A stretch of DNA of 64,000 nucleotides from Haemonchus contortus (taxonomy: Eukaryota; Nematoda; Chromadorea; Rhabditida; Trichostrongylidae), in the NCBI GenBank assembly GCA_000469685.2, contig LS997562.1:43342869-43406868 (forward strand), given 5' to 3'. Numbering within the stretch: position 1 is the stretch's first letter; each line of letters starts with the position of its first letter. Of the stretch, positions 49,441-61,308 are shown piece after piece. The notes below the pieces were generated by a model. It was not told where the DNA came from and did no database searches. It was given only the letters and a program-made list of their open reading frames with translations. A program made the position numbers and the translations under genes.

Positions 49441-49925
49441 ATGGGACAAGTCCGATGTGCGTTCATTGAACGAGATCGAAAAGGCGGGTATATTCCAGGA
49501 GAGCTTGTGAAGCTACTGAAGCTTATAAGGTAAGAGATGTTTCTTTTTTCATTTAATTGAGAATTCTTCGCGTTAGAATATTGATAGTAACAGTTTAATA
49601 ACAACACTACAATTTTCGATTGAGGAGAACTTTCATTGTTAATGTAGTTATACCTCCATTTCCAGCCAGTTGCAACGGAGGTCGGCATCTGGATGATTTT
49701 GACGTGTACACTGTGCAGTTCACAAAATACATTACAAACGATTTGCTCGACCGATGCCGTCAGTCAGTGATGTTCCTGCAGGGAAAGAAACAAAAATTCA
49801 ATACGGCACTCGGCTCTTACAGTAGCCCAGCAAGGCATGACCCCATTTTGATACGCAAATTCACATCCGTCACATATACGAGGCGTCGAAGAGGGGCTTG
49901 GGCAAGTACACGGGGGTGGGGGTAA
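49441..49925 (+). CDS. Unrecognised two-exon ORF running into a MITE
   Basis: Exon 49441-49529 begins with ATG directly after a good acceptor (TTTATTGCAG) and ends before GTAAGAG. Exon 49670-49925 follows an acceptor at CCAGCCAG and joins in frame, with a 140-bp intron. The product has 114 residues. The first two thirds (MGQVRCAFIERDRKGG; then HLDDFDVYTVQFTKY, NDLLDRCRQSVMFLQ) look like a normal soluble protein. From about residue 68 on it is encoded by a MITE and is basic and low-complexity. The ATG at the acceptor could mark a trans-spliced start or an internal exon of a longer, broken gene. I do not recognise the family. Confidence 0.4.
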
Positions 49926-49959
49926 GAGCCGAGTGCCCGTCTCCAATTTTCGTTTCTGT
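49784..49959. mobile_element. Small MITE with about 38-bp inverted ends
   Basis: AAAGAAACAAAAATTCAATA then CGGCACTCGGCTCTTAC (49784-49822) is mirrored at about 49922-49959 (GTAAGAGCCGAGTGCC, then AATTTTCGTTTCTG) as reverse complement. The centre is about 100 bp. It has no coding capacity of its own. Target duplication is not clear. Confidence 0.7.
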
Positions 49960-50029
49960 CTCGCGGGGTCTAACATGACAGCACAAATATAATAATTCTA
50001 GTTTGCTGAGTTGTGTATTATGGTAGGAC

Positions 50030-50760
50030 GTTTTTTGATGTTGATGTTTCATTGGGGGATCAACCACCTCTTTTTAAAATATCTCAGTTGCTCGTAGTTA
50101 CTGTCTTATTAGATTTTTTTCACTTGGAAGGGACCCAGCTTTGATATCCTGTCTAAGGATTTCAAAGCTGTGTCCGTTCCAGGTAAAAAAAATTGAATAA
50201 GCCAGTAAGGTGAGGTGACAGTTGTAGGATCATGTCGTTACGAACTTTTTGGCAAAGGTCTCAAATGCCATTGGCTACTAGTTTGATGAGATGTACATCA
50301 CAGTAACATTATTTTGATACCTTCTATAATAGGGGATCAATCAGAACTCGTTTGGGGATATCTTGTTAACCTGTCAAGTTGTTTCCCACCGGGAACGGGC
50401 ACGGTTCTGGTATCCTGATACCCTGGTCCAGCGAAGGGAATGGGTGGGGGGGGGGGGGGGCAGCTAAGGGCTCATTCCGAGCTTTTTGGTTAATGTCTTT
50501 TACATCACGAACATAAAATGGCTTCGATATTTTGCTCCAATCGGGGGTCAGTTAACACTTTTTGAGATATCCCAATTCCAAGTACCTATTAACTAGTTCA
50601 ATTGTTTTCGGCCAGGAACGGAACGTTGTTTTAAAAACTCTTCCAGTGAGGGACAACAGTAGATAGTGCCTAGCTTTTTGGGAAATGTCTCAGTTATAAG
50701 TAGTAAGTAATTTGGCTGCGATGTACTTCACACTGAACTTAGGATTTTGTTTGATTGATG
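50030..50760. repeat. Degenerate tandem repeat, about 210-280 bp period
   Basis: Three diverged copies share the blocks GGGGATCAA, a GATATCTTG-like segment, a GGAACGG-like segment and GCTTTTTGG followed by AATGTCT. Starts are near 50056, 50333 and 50545. A 15-G run lies in the second copy at 50446-50460. Similarity is loose, so borders are approximate. Confidence 0.45.
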
Positions 50761-52974
50761 ATTGTTTGTTTATTTTTGTTTTGTTTATTCTCGTTTCAGT
50801 TGTTTTCGTTGTTTTCGTTGTGGATTAAATGTTTGTAATCATATCAGTCCTTAGGAGTCGGGTCTGGTTAGGAGTGAAATTTTCATGGGACATCGTTCTG
50901 ACCTTAAAATCAAACCAGACTCTGCTTCTAAGGACATTTTCTGATTGAGATAGTTGGTATTGCAGTATTTGGTCATAGGGCATGTATGCGTGAGCGGGTG
51001 TGCCAGTGTGGATGCGTAGTTTGCAAGTATTATTATTTCGGATAGGTATTGTAGTCATAGAATTTAAGACTAATCGTTTCATTCATAGTAGGTATGTAGT
51101 AGTATCGGAGAGATGATGGGTGGGGTGGGGAGGAGGGGTGGTATGAGGAGGTTTCCCTTTCTTTACGAATCGTTCAGAAAGTATTACTTTCCTTCTTCAT
51201 TACTCGCTTAATTGAGAAGGCACTTCATACTGTCCGGGAGGGTTAGAAGACCCAATCATAAATGGGATTATTTGGGCTAAGGCTAAGGAAGGAAACCCAT
51301 GGTGAGAGTGAGTCCCCACGGTGTACAATCTTTTATTGTAGGTGGGTTGTTGATACTGATTATTAGTATTGATTTGACCAAAGGGTCAAGAGCTTGGGTA
51401 GTGGGTTTCGATTGATGGTATTCTTCTTGGACTGTGGGAATAGTTGAGCGGTTGTTAGGCCCTACCTTGACCCATTTGATTGGGTTGGTTTTACTGGAAT
51501 TTGACTAAGGTGTTTGGCAAATATCCAAAGGTTCTAACTTTACCTAATTGACTTAGCTTACCGTAGCCTGGTTTGGACTAGCTCTTGGGTGACTACAATT
51601 TTATGAGACATTTAGACAATTATTAACGGGGATTGGGCTTTACATCCATCCCCATCCCTCTCTCCCTCTTATCGAGCACTTATCAGGTAAGTAGATTTCT
51701 TGGTTTCATCAGGTAAGTAAATTTTTAACTGACGCATAGTTTTGTGTGTGCTTGTTTGTAAGTGGGTCTGAAGAAGTGTGTGTATGCGTCAGCTGGGTTC
51801 GGCCATTCCGCGAACGTTCTCTTTTGTTGGTAGTTGCTTTGATAAGCGTAGGGGAACTATTTCAAAGAATTCATTGTTGTAGTTAGCAGGGTAGACTAAA
51901 ATCCCCTTTTCTTTGAAACGAATCGCGGTTTTTGCTCGGGCTCAGCCGCAGTAGTTGGGCGGATACGTGTTATGTGCGTATGTGTGGCTGTGGGTGGGGT
52001 GTCCTTACAAGGATTCCGGCATAGATTCAACAAGTAGAAATGGGAGGGTTGAAGTGGGTGAAAGCGAGAACATTGCCCACTAGGGTATGTCTGGGGGGAG
52101 ATTGTAGTACCGTGCAGTGAGAAGGTGTAGGTGTTTGAGACAGGCTATGAGAATCGGGCATTGGGAAGTGGGCTAGCGTTATACCGATCTATCAGGGCAA
52201 GAATAATTTATTACTATAAAGGGGGGTATATTTTCTCTAGTTTTAAAGTGTCTACGGTACAGCCAGAGAGTTCAGTGAGCTCATTTCGCTATGTAGAGGG
52301 TGTAGGGCAGGTGGTCTCCAATCTCCAAAGGGAATTGTGGTTGCGATCACATTCTGGAGCAGGAAAAGTGTAAATGGTAGTGAGAATGTGTGAAATTCGT
52401 GAGAATGCCATGCATCCGCCCAATAAATTTCGAAAAATGGTGATTGCACACCCGCTCACAAGTGTGTGTGTGTGAGTCTGTGTTTGGGTGCGCTCGAAGG
52501 TGTGTGAGCGCAAGGGAGTGTCACGGAATGAGAGGAAACTGTTTGTACCAACCAGAGTCAACCCTCGCTGTTTAGAGGTTGTTTAGTGTTCCGTTTCAAC
52601 GTTGAATTGGGTAGTTAGAATGACTCAAACGACGAAAATGTTTGGCTTGGGCTGTGGTACATGCACATGTTGAGAATGGTGTGTGGAAGTTGTGCTCATG
52701 CGTGATGTCTGAGGTGATGTGCGTGTGTTGTGTGCCACCAATTTTGGTGTTTGACGATTCCTGTGCTTCGATTCTTGTGGTTACAACAAATAAATGAGTT
52801 GCGTTATGTTCATGAGGGCTTCTGTTGCTTTCTGCTTTTGTTTTTGTTTTTTTAAAATGTTTTTTGTAGTGAACACAACACTATCTTATGTTGTTATAAA
52901 GTTTATTTACAATACAATTAAAGTACAGAACAAAATACAAGTACAAAAATAATGTACAATACAATTACGAGAGT
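50761..52974. other. Intergenic, G/T-rich, no gene recognised
   Basis: The plus strand is rich in TGTG and GGGT, with many short microsatellite-like patches (for example 52460-52480). ORFs are short and without motifs. Confidence 0.5.
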
Positions 52975-53530
52975 TAATGTGCCCACCCTAAGTTTTCCCT
53001 CCCTCCCACCCCCCTTCCCCCCGCGCACGCGCGTTGTTCTTAGTTTCCCACCGATGGAGTCGACCCGTCGAAGTCTCTTCGAGGTCCCCGGATTGAGTGT
53101 GCCTTGGATTGCTGGGAGTTCTCTTCTGTGCCACACACTCACCCACCGCAAGAGGACGACCCACTAGCGATCGATGCCCGCGACAGTTGGACTCATGAAG
53201 CCACCCGCTCCAGGAAGGAGCACTCCGCAATGCCCGGTTGTACAGACCAGCTCTGTAGGCGATGTCGAGTTCGGTTCCCGTGCTCGCCATACCACACCAC
53301 CCTTTCCCATCGAATTTTCGTGACACCAGAAGGCCTCCGAGCACACGATATCGATTTTCCAGTTGCCCAGTGAGATGACGGAATGGCTCGTTCAGTTCCG
53401 AACTTCCGTGCAGCGATTGCAAAACATTCAGTGAGTTCTCTGACAAACTTGCTTCCGACTAAAGTCAGATGATGAACAACAGAAGAGATAGTCTTATTGG
53501 TGCTTGTAATGTCAGCAATAAGGTTGAATC
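52975..53530 (+). repeat. Left arm of a 5.1-kb inverted repeat pair
   Basis: Starting at GTGCCCACCCTAAGTTTTCC, this segment matches the reverse complement of 57575-58110 throughout. Shared blocks include CGATGGAGTCGAC, TGTGCCTTGGATTGCT, CCGTGCAGCGATTGC/CTGCACAGCAATCGC and CAATAAGGTTGA. Identity by eye is about 65-75 percent. A minus-strand ORF covers most of it (53193-53651). It is a dispersed repeat or the terminal repeat of an old transposon. Confidence 0.7.
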
Positions 53531-56500
53531 CTAAAGTCTGCTCCCATGGGTACGTGAGCAAACCGTGATCTTTGTACTGTGGACAGTCGTGACAGTTCGA
53601 GCAAGCCAATGTCAAAACTTGGTCAGATTGTCTTGAGAAACTTTTTGACACAGTTAGAGCGGTCCCCAGACCTCAAAAACAAGCTCATTCTCAGAAGTGC
53701 TGCTTGTAAAACTTCGTACAACTCTGATGGGAGTAGAAAATTCGCTCGCCTTTGTACACTTGTGGGAGGTTACGCCTTACTCAACGTTCAGAGCACCAAA
53801 TTCATATTACACTCAAAGGAAATTGCAAAAGATCCGTCGTCTGACGCTTTTAGAAGAGCGCGTAGAACCGTGCAACAACCATTTTATGACACAATCTTCG
53901 ATGGTCCTAGAGCTCATGCCGCCTAACCTTCTTCAGTCTGTTCTTCCAGTACTTTGTTCCTTAGAGTCTTTGCCATAGGGGTCGTGACATCGCAATGAGA
54001 AGGTTTCTCATCTATTAACAAAAGTTTCCGAACCAGTGAGTAGCTTCTCGATAGTTCAGATAAAAGCTCACAGAACTTGCTATGTACTTTCAAGTTGCTT
54101 CAGAATCAGCACTACTTTTCCAAAAGGAAACGTATCGGTGAAAATGTAGTTGGGAGAGGCCAAGCCTTTTTGTGCTCTGTGTCTCTTCATTTCTTACCCC
54201 ATCTAAGCATCTCACTCATCCCGGAGCTCCTCCCCTTCTAGATGTTAGGGAAGGAGCTCTGGGGTGGGTGAACCAATTGGATGTTCATTCTAACCCCATC
54301 ACAGCTTTTTGCACGAAATAATCGGCTCTCCCTTCTCGGAGCTCATCCCCTAACTTCTAGAAGGAGAGGAAAACATCTCTGCGCCCTGGCGCGGTCTCTA
54401 TGCACTGTGCCGCCTGGTGTCAAAGACGCAGAATGCACAAAAAGGCGCTAGCAGCCCCACTACCACCCCCAACTACATGTTCACCAACATCTCTATAAAT
54501 CGTTGACAAGGAATTGAGCTTAAATGCACAGTCCACGATAATCTTGGAGTACCCATTTTTGTTTACAAAGTGGACGTATAGGTTGGGAATAATTCATCGG
54601 TAATGGAAAAATCGCAAAAATTTGCCAAATTCGAGAAAGATAAGGCCCCTCGAAAGTGGGGAAAATAAGGGTTGGAAGGTTACCATGACGGAAGTAACAT
54701 GAAAGGGGTATTCGGAGGAGATTTCAGTCGTTGAAATTGCGCAAAGAGCTGACTACATCAAGCCAGTACTGTGCAGAACTGCCTCTCACTGTCGCCATGG
54801 GTCATGACAAGTTGCCCCAAGTCTCCTATATCGGTTCTCTTGTAAATGGTGGAGCCTCTGCAATACCGGTAAAACTCGTCCGAGGGTACGAACGATACAA
54901 TCTTTGAGCCTTCATAACGCCCTAACTAGGCCGTTTTCGACCTGATAGGCCAGATATGGGGGCCTAAAATTCATCCTATGGGGAAACCCAGAAACCATTT
55001 TTATCGTGAACTGTGCATTCACTTGAGGTTTTCAATTGACTGATTATTTTGGAACGTTCAGCTAACAATTTAGATGGCTCAAAACAAGTCATGGCCAGCT
55101 AAACAACGATGCAACAATAGAATTACACTATTGGGATTACTTTCATCAAATTTTTGAAGGGTGCACTTCCATATCAAAGGTCGAGAGAAAGCTAACATTG
55201 CCTTCATTCCAGCTATTCCAACGGTCCCCCTTCGAGCGCGATGTAGTTTGAAATTCCGTTGAAGACAAAAACGGAAAGTAATGCAGGGCCTTTTCGACTC
55301 GGTGAGAGCTTCGAAGAGCTTCTTGAGCATAGATTCTCATCCAGATTTTTGTGAAGACGACAGAGTGAATCTAACTGCTCAGAAGACATCTAAGAACATT
55401 CAGAGACGCATCCAAAATTATCCGTCGTACATCAGTGATGAGGGAAGCCGGAACTTCAACTCTGGTCCCTGTTACGACTGCGACGAAATCGGTTGAAGAC
55501 AAGACGCTGACACTTGACGACTTGACAATTTACGTAGTTAGCACTGTGTAGAGCTAACTCTTTGACTGGAGGAACAAGTAAATGCTGCGCTGTGAAAACC
55601 TAGACGAGGGTTGTGCGAAGGTGCGGATACTAGTCGAAGCTGGAGTGACTTTCACATCTCTCTCTATCTTCATTTCGTATGACGTTTAGTGAAGAAGTAG
55701 ATCTTTCTCCCTGGGGATACCATTATCTCCTCCTCCTTAAGATCCTCCTTGTCCCCCGGCCTGCTCAGTTCGTGTTCATATTATTGTAGAGGCTGTTTTC
55801 TCATATTCAGCGAAACAGGCGCGACCGAACTGACCTCCTTCAGTTTGTTTCTAACTCTGCTATCAGTACCACGCTTTTAGCGTGAAAGATGGTCTCCATT
55901 GCTGGTAGTGGGGGAACGTTGGAAGGAATCGTGTTGGGCAGCGGAGAATGGGTACGATTGTGGCGAATGGATGGATGGAATTTCGATGAGATCACTCCCA
56001 ATTCAATCGACAACAGCACCAATTTCGAGTGACTGGGGGAAGAAAGTGGGAAGAGTCGATTTGTAACGGGTTCTCGCACTACAAAGAAGAAAATTGCTGA
56101 GCCGTTACTCAGTAGACGCCAGAAAGTAGTTTAGGAGCTCTGTTCCGTTTCCGGAGACCATGGCCGAGACATCGATGATCAGCTGATGCGAACACGTCAG
56201 TCGATATTATCACCACAAATTCCAAGACGACCGATGACGTTACGATCCAGAATCCTCAAGAAGACAAAGGGATTGCCAAACTCTTTTCAATGAATCCATC
56301 TGACGGAAATGCTGACGATTGAACAAGCTAGCCAGATTCAGACTTTGACAAGGCCAGAGGTGATTTCCCTGCGACGACAATACTAGCAGAGATGGGAACA
56401 ACAAAGCCGGGAGCCGTTCCCAAAGCAGAAAGAAATATTTGATGGTCAAACGCGACTCTGCTTATTGTCAACACTTCTTCTCTGCCTTCACGAAAATGTG

Positions 56501-57574
56501 GGCCGAGGTGCGTAGCAAGCAGGGCATTACATGATTACCATTACTTTTATCCTACTTCATGAACACACGGGCTACATCCTGACATAAAAACCCTATCATC
56601 CTCATTTCAGGAGTATTCCAACTTATTTGAGCCATCTTTTGTCAATTAACCGAACGTCAATAAAGCAAAGCGAACACAAAATTCAAAAGAAAAAGCATTT
56701 TGAGTGGGGTTATGCTCAAGCTGAGCACCAAGTCAGCAGCAATGATTCTTTCAGAAGAGTAATATGATTCTGAAGCAATCTTAGTACATTGAATCACTGT
56801 TAGCTTTTCTGAACTCTCGAACAAAACTCACTGCTCTGGAAACAAATGCAAATAGGTGGGTAGCCGATCCATAGCAAACTCACGCTGCCTATGGCAAAGA
56901 ATCTAACTACGAAGTACTGGAAGTCTTTTCTGAAGCCGGACAGCAAGCATAAATTCTAGTTATACCAAAGAAAACGGCATGAAAGGTCGTGCACTATCAA
57001 TAAACACTCTCCAAAGCCTAACAAACAACGAAGCTATTGAAATTCCCCAGAAGAGTAATATATAAATGGCACCCCGAACATTGAATAAGACATAAATCCC
57101 TCAAGGACACAAAAGCCAAGCGAAATTCCCAGTTCCCACAAAGATGCCGAAAGTTTTACAAACAACATTTCCAAGAAAAAGATTGTTCTGAGGTAAAGGA
57201 GCTGCCCCAAATGTGCCAACAAGTTCTTCAAGCAAAGGACCGAGCCTAGACATTCGACCACCCAAAGCGCCACTACCATTCACTGAACAAAGGCAACGAG
57301 TTGCTCCCATACTCACACGAGCAGATCCCAATTCCCAGAGCATCCCATGGATCATTGATTCGCACTCCAAACCCGGGGGATATTGAACCAGGAAAAATGA
57401 GTTTTTCGCCCAAACCCCAAGGAATGAAGGAGAAGGTATTAGCGAAATCCCCATTCGAAAACCGGTAAAAGTAGGACCCTAACCCAGTGAAAGATAGCAA
57501 ACAAGGACAAGAAAACGAATGGTCTCCCTCCCCCCACCTCATTGCATGTACACCCAGTCAACCTTATTGTCACC
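53531..57574. other. Interior between the inverted repeat arms
   Basis: About 4 kb with only short ORFs (for example 53579-53926 plus, 57101-57454 minus), none with a transposase, polymerase or other motif I recognise. If the arms belong to one transposon, its gene has decayed beyond recognition here. Confidence 0.45.
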
Positions 57575-58110
57575 AGTACAAGCACGAAAAGAACTATCTC
57601 CACTGATATTTCACCATTCGGCTTTAGAAAATAGAAGCAACTCTACCGGAGTTCTCGCTGATTGTTGTGCGATTGCTGTGCAGAAGTTGTAGCTGAACGA
57701 TCGGATCCGTCACCTCATATTGCGACTGGGAAAATCGACGTGGTGTCCTCGAAGGTTTGCAGATGTCGCAAAAATCCGACAAAAAAGGCAACATAGTCCG
57801 GCAAGCACAAAAAACCGAAACTCGACGACGCCCATAGAGCTAGACTGCACAATCGGGCATCGCGGAGCGAACCCTCCTGGAGCGAGTGGATCCATGAACC
57901 CAACTGCAGCGAGTATCGGCCGCTAATGAGCCGTCTTCTTGCGATAGATGTGCGCGTGACCAGAAGCGAATCTGTAGCAATCCAAGGCACATCCGATCCG
58001 AGGACCTCGAGAGTCGACTCCATCGGCAGGAAACTGCGCGGGGATTCATTGCGGAAGGGTTAACTTCTGCAGAAGGGACACGCCCTTCTGAAACCCACGG
58101 AAAACTTAGG
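57575..58110 (-). repeat. Right arm of the 5.1-kb inverted repeat pair
   Basis: Reverse complement partner of 52975-53530. It runs out at GGAAAACTTAGGGTGGGCAG near 58110, the mirror of the left start. Frames aligned with the left arm share peptide pieces such as ATGK, TELVCTTGH/IELDCTIGH and SWS.W.HE.N, but stops interrupt this copy. Confidence 0.7.
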
Positions 58111-58955
58111 GTGGGCAGGTGACTGATGAGTTAGGGCGCCGAACTATTACCTAAACAAATTACATACGCTTATAAATATAACGCTAACCCTCCCACTTAA
58201 TTTAAGAACATTCCCGAATCGTTATTCTCTAGTCTAGAGAATAAAACATGATACTACTGATTCCTAGACTACTTTTAGAAGAGCAGTTCCCTTTTGCGCT
58301 ACTTACATAGTGTTGTGGAAAAAAGGGTCCCCTCCCCATAATCTTAACTAATCGGAGTGGCCCGACTAAGAAGATGATTGATGCATTGAGTTTGTACTAA
58401 CGAAACAACAAGGTAGCAAAGAAAATTAAAAAGCTCCAATGAAATTTTCCTTTCGCTGAACCCAGTCCGCTCCCTTCCCCGTCCCTCCTATTTCTTACAC
58501 CGAAGCTGTCTCTGAAAAAAAAACTGGTAGAAGACTGCTGAGACCATTGCATCTAACCCCCTCCCCCCTCCCGTTTCCCCTTTCTCATATCACCTACTAT
58601 GCCCGGTTCTGTGGGGGTATAAGCATGGAATTCTAATAGTACCACGAACTAGAATTGAGTATCAAAAGACAACTGCTATATTGGCCCTTTGATTACCAGA
58701 CTTTAAACAGCGATCGTTAAATTAACCAGAGAATGACAACCGGGAACTCTTACCTAACTAATAGCCCCAATAATGTTAAAATCGAAAAAATACTAATATA
58801 CTCAAATAATACTAACAAAACTTAAATACTATACAACTTAGTTAGATTACCTAAACTCAGTGTAACTACGATTTGAATTATACCCTATAGTAAAAATCTG
58901 AAATCTCAAAGAGAAAGTTGTACTGAAACCTAAAAAAACCTATATGGCGCCCTTC
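58111..58955. other. Intergenic, no gene recognised
   Basis: AT-rich stretch with C-rich patches (58440-58580). No convincing ORF, RNA gene or repeat was seen. It may include the 3' UTR of the minus-strand gene ending at 58956. Confidence 0.5.
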
Positions 58956-60015
58956 TCACCAGTCACCATCTACTAAAAAAAATTGTCGTCCTCGTCCTCG
59001 TGCCGGATGCTCCTCTCGACCGGACGTTCCACCTAAAAAATGTGAACAAATTACTCTGAGAACCGACATACTTAAAAAAGCTGAAGGTTTTTCACCTTTC
59101 CGTAAACGACGCTTCGAAGAGTGAGTCTCGCCACCGGCCAGTCGCCGTAAAGCAGCACATCTAAGGTGATGCTGCATATCGGGTGGTGCCACGGGAACAT
59201 CGAAGAAGTCCAGAAGTGTGGTGGTCTCGGAGAGTCGCGGTGCCGAACGACGTCAAAGAACTCTCAGAAGAATGTCCAAATCCAGTCGTTCCGCAAGGAA
59301 ATCGAAGCATAGTGGCATCAGGGCATCGACGAAGTCAGCTGTTGTCGATGTACGTCGGAGAGTAATGATGCTAGAAGAACATCGGACAGCGTCGGCTCGA
59401 AGTGTAGGGTTGCTTCACCTCAAAAATGATAAAATTCGCTTCAAGTCAGAGAACAAGTCACGAGTCAACATGCATTATTGAAAGAGACATGATGGAAAAC
59501 TCACTCGAGAAAGAAGACGATCATTACTAATAGTAGTACCAATCTGTAAGGTCCGGCCAAAACATGGGATTGCGAAGCCGTGGCTTCAACAGAGTATCGA
59601 GCCGATCCAAAAGGCGACCACCTGAAAAAGATTTTTTGACTATTCACATTACTAGAGAGTGCCAAGCCCATTCTAGTTGTGAAGTGCCTTACCCTTGAGT
59701 TTAATGCCACCGATCTTCCCCAAGAAACTGCTATTAATTGAAAAGAAGCAGTGGGCGGTGGCATTGGCGAACTAAAAAAGACATATTGAACAGACAGAGA
59801 AGAAACTTTCCATAAATAAGCTTCCCTACCTTGACCGTTTTGTGGCGATCCCAGTCCCGTGGAATCGCAAAGTGCCGTCTCGTGCCCATATAGTCTGAGA
59901 CTGACGGGACATCACCAACGGGCACGGTGCGACGGGTTGCGCTTCGGAAGGCTTGCCGACCTGAATTGCTTGTAATGAGTGAGTAGAGTAATACTAAAAT
60001 AACGGTATTCAGCAA
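58956..60015 (-). CDS. Candidate secreted protein gene with one in-frame TGA
   Basis: Five exons join with agreeing phases: 60015-59830, 59771-59693, 59621-59540, 59370-59096, 59032-58956. They give 233 codons, of which codon 155 (59255-59253) is TGA and the last is the normal stop. The start MLNTVILVLLYSLITSNS is a good signal peptide. The following segments (SVSDYMGTRRHFAIPRDW; FLGKIGGIKLK; RLLDRLDTLLKPRLR; FVDALMPLCFDFLAERLDLD; then after the TGA LLDFFDVPVAPPDMQHH) look like real protein, and the end is basic and Arg/Gly-rich. Acceptors such as TTTTTTAG and TTTTTCAG are strong. The fourth exon's start is the least sure. I do not recognise the family. It may be a gene with a sequence error, a recent null allele or a pseudogene. 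Confidence 0.55.
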
Positions 60016-60889
60016 GAAAAGTACCCCTGATCCTCACAAGGATCGCTTTTTTCCAGAACCGGCTGCACCTTCCGGAACTGCTGCTGCTAGAGCGAGCTGA
60101 AATGCGGTAGTTATTTCATGGACTCACTAGAAGTGTTTGGCAAGAGGCAAGACGTACCATTTGTCCCCATTTGGACCGCAGTATGCTTACTACTTAACAC
60201 ACACTCTGCATCGACCGCGATTCTTCTCGGTAGTCGTCCCACTCTGGATAGCCGTTGTTGAACGCTTGGACGATCGTTCCTTTCGTGGATAGTTCGTTGT
60301 TGAAGGCTTGGGCGGCGTTTCATCGATGCCATCCCTGCAAGAGTTTCGAGAAGAACAAGCACAAAAAATCCGGACAAATGCAGATGTTGCATCTGAAGAT
60401 CGGTGACGAAGCTGATAAGCTCAAGATCCTTCTTCACTTTGGGGTTTGCCCAGTTATGCAGACTATATAAAAATCAAAGTGGTGAGGGTTGCGTCTTTAG
60501 CTAGGCAGCTTCATCAACGATCAAAGAAACAAACCACTCCCACACTTCAGCCAGCTCCACAAGACCATGAAGAACGTTCTCGGAGCATACATAGGCTTAA
60601 AAAAATCATGGAAACCTTTAGTTATAGCTGAAGTGTGAGAGCAGCCAAAAATGTATCTTGAAATGGGCTTAGTCTGCGAGATTTCCGCAACGACGTAGTT
60701 GGTCGCTAGACTATTCTTTCCACTTGTGGAAGCAGGGGCGATCGGATTGAAGTTTCATCGGTCATCGTCTCTCCGTTGATCGGTTGCTCCAACTAACAAA
60801 AGCAGCTGTGAATCGTCGCACTTCATCTTCCCCTTCCAGTACGCATTGCTCCGAGATTCTTCTTCTTCTTCTCCCTAGCGTTAATCCCG
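60016..60889. other. Region upstream of the candidate secreted-protein gene
   Basis: Contains a minus-strand ORF (60437-60111). In a second frame it has a short Lys/Arg/Thr-rich stretch ending RGRCRVC, which recalls the Cys-rich tail of piggyBac-type transposases but is too short to assign. No gene is supported. Confidence 0.4.
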
Positions 60890-61306
60890 CGTCGTCTCAA
60901 GGTCCGCTGTTCTTGTCAGCCGTCTCCATTTCATTCTATCTACGGCATGTTCTGCCGTCACCTTGGCTTCGGCAAGGTCCTTTTTGATTACGTCCCGCCA
61001 TCTCTTCTTTGGGACTCCTCGTGGTAGCTTACCTTGAGCCTCGAACTCCATTGCCTCCCATATCGGATAGCTCTGTGGTCCGAACCATCGCAGGCGCTGC
61101 TCTCTGTTTGCATAGCCGTCCTGACGCCTTCATTCTGACCCGATCCACCCGCGTCCAGCCGCAGCGGAGTGGAGCTGTCCTTCATGGGATTTACTCACGG
61201 GCCAACACTCGCTGCCGTAGAGCATCGTGGGCCTTACCGCTCCGATACACCTTTCCTTAGGAGGTCCTGGAGCACCGCAGAGGATACCGGTGGACTGCTC
61301 CGATAC
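60890..61306 (-). mobile_element. LINE 3' fragment, reverse transcriptase end
   Basis: On the minus strand the frame from 61306 reads CIGAVRPTMLYGSECWPVS, the conserved block after the reverse transcriptase domain in nematode non-LTR elements. After a frame change it continues to KLPRGVPKKRWRDVIKKDLA and VDRMKWRRLTRTAD before a stop near 60890, which is the usual C-terminus of such ORFs. Frameshifts and stops show it is dead. It ends at the Tc1-like insertion on its 5' side. Confidence 0.7.
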
Positions 61307-61308
61307 TA

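Noticed and set aside
60255..60310. piggyBac transposase tail on the minus strand
   Set aside because: Only a short basic stretch ending RGRCRVC was seen; no catalytic region or terminal repeats accompany it.
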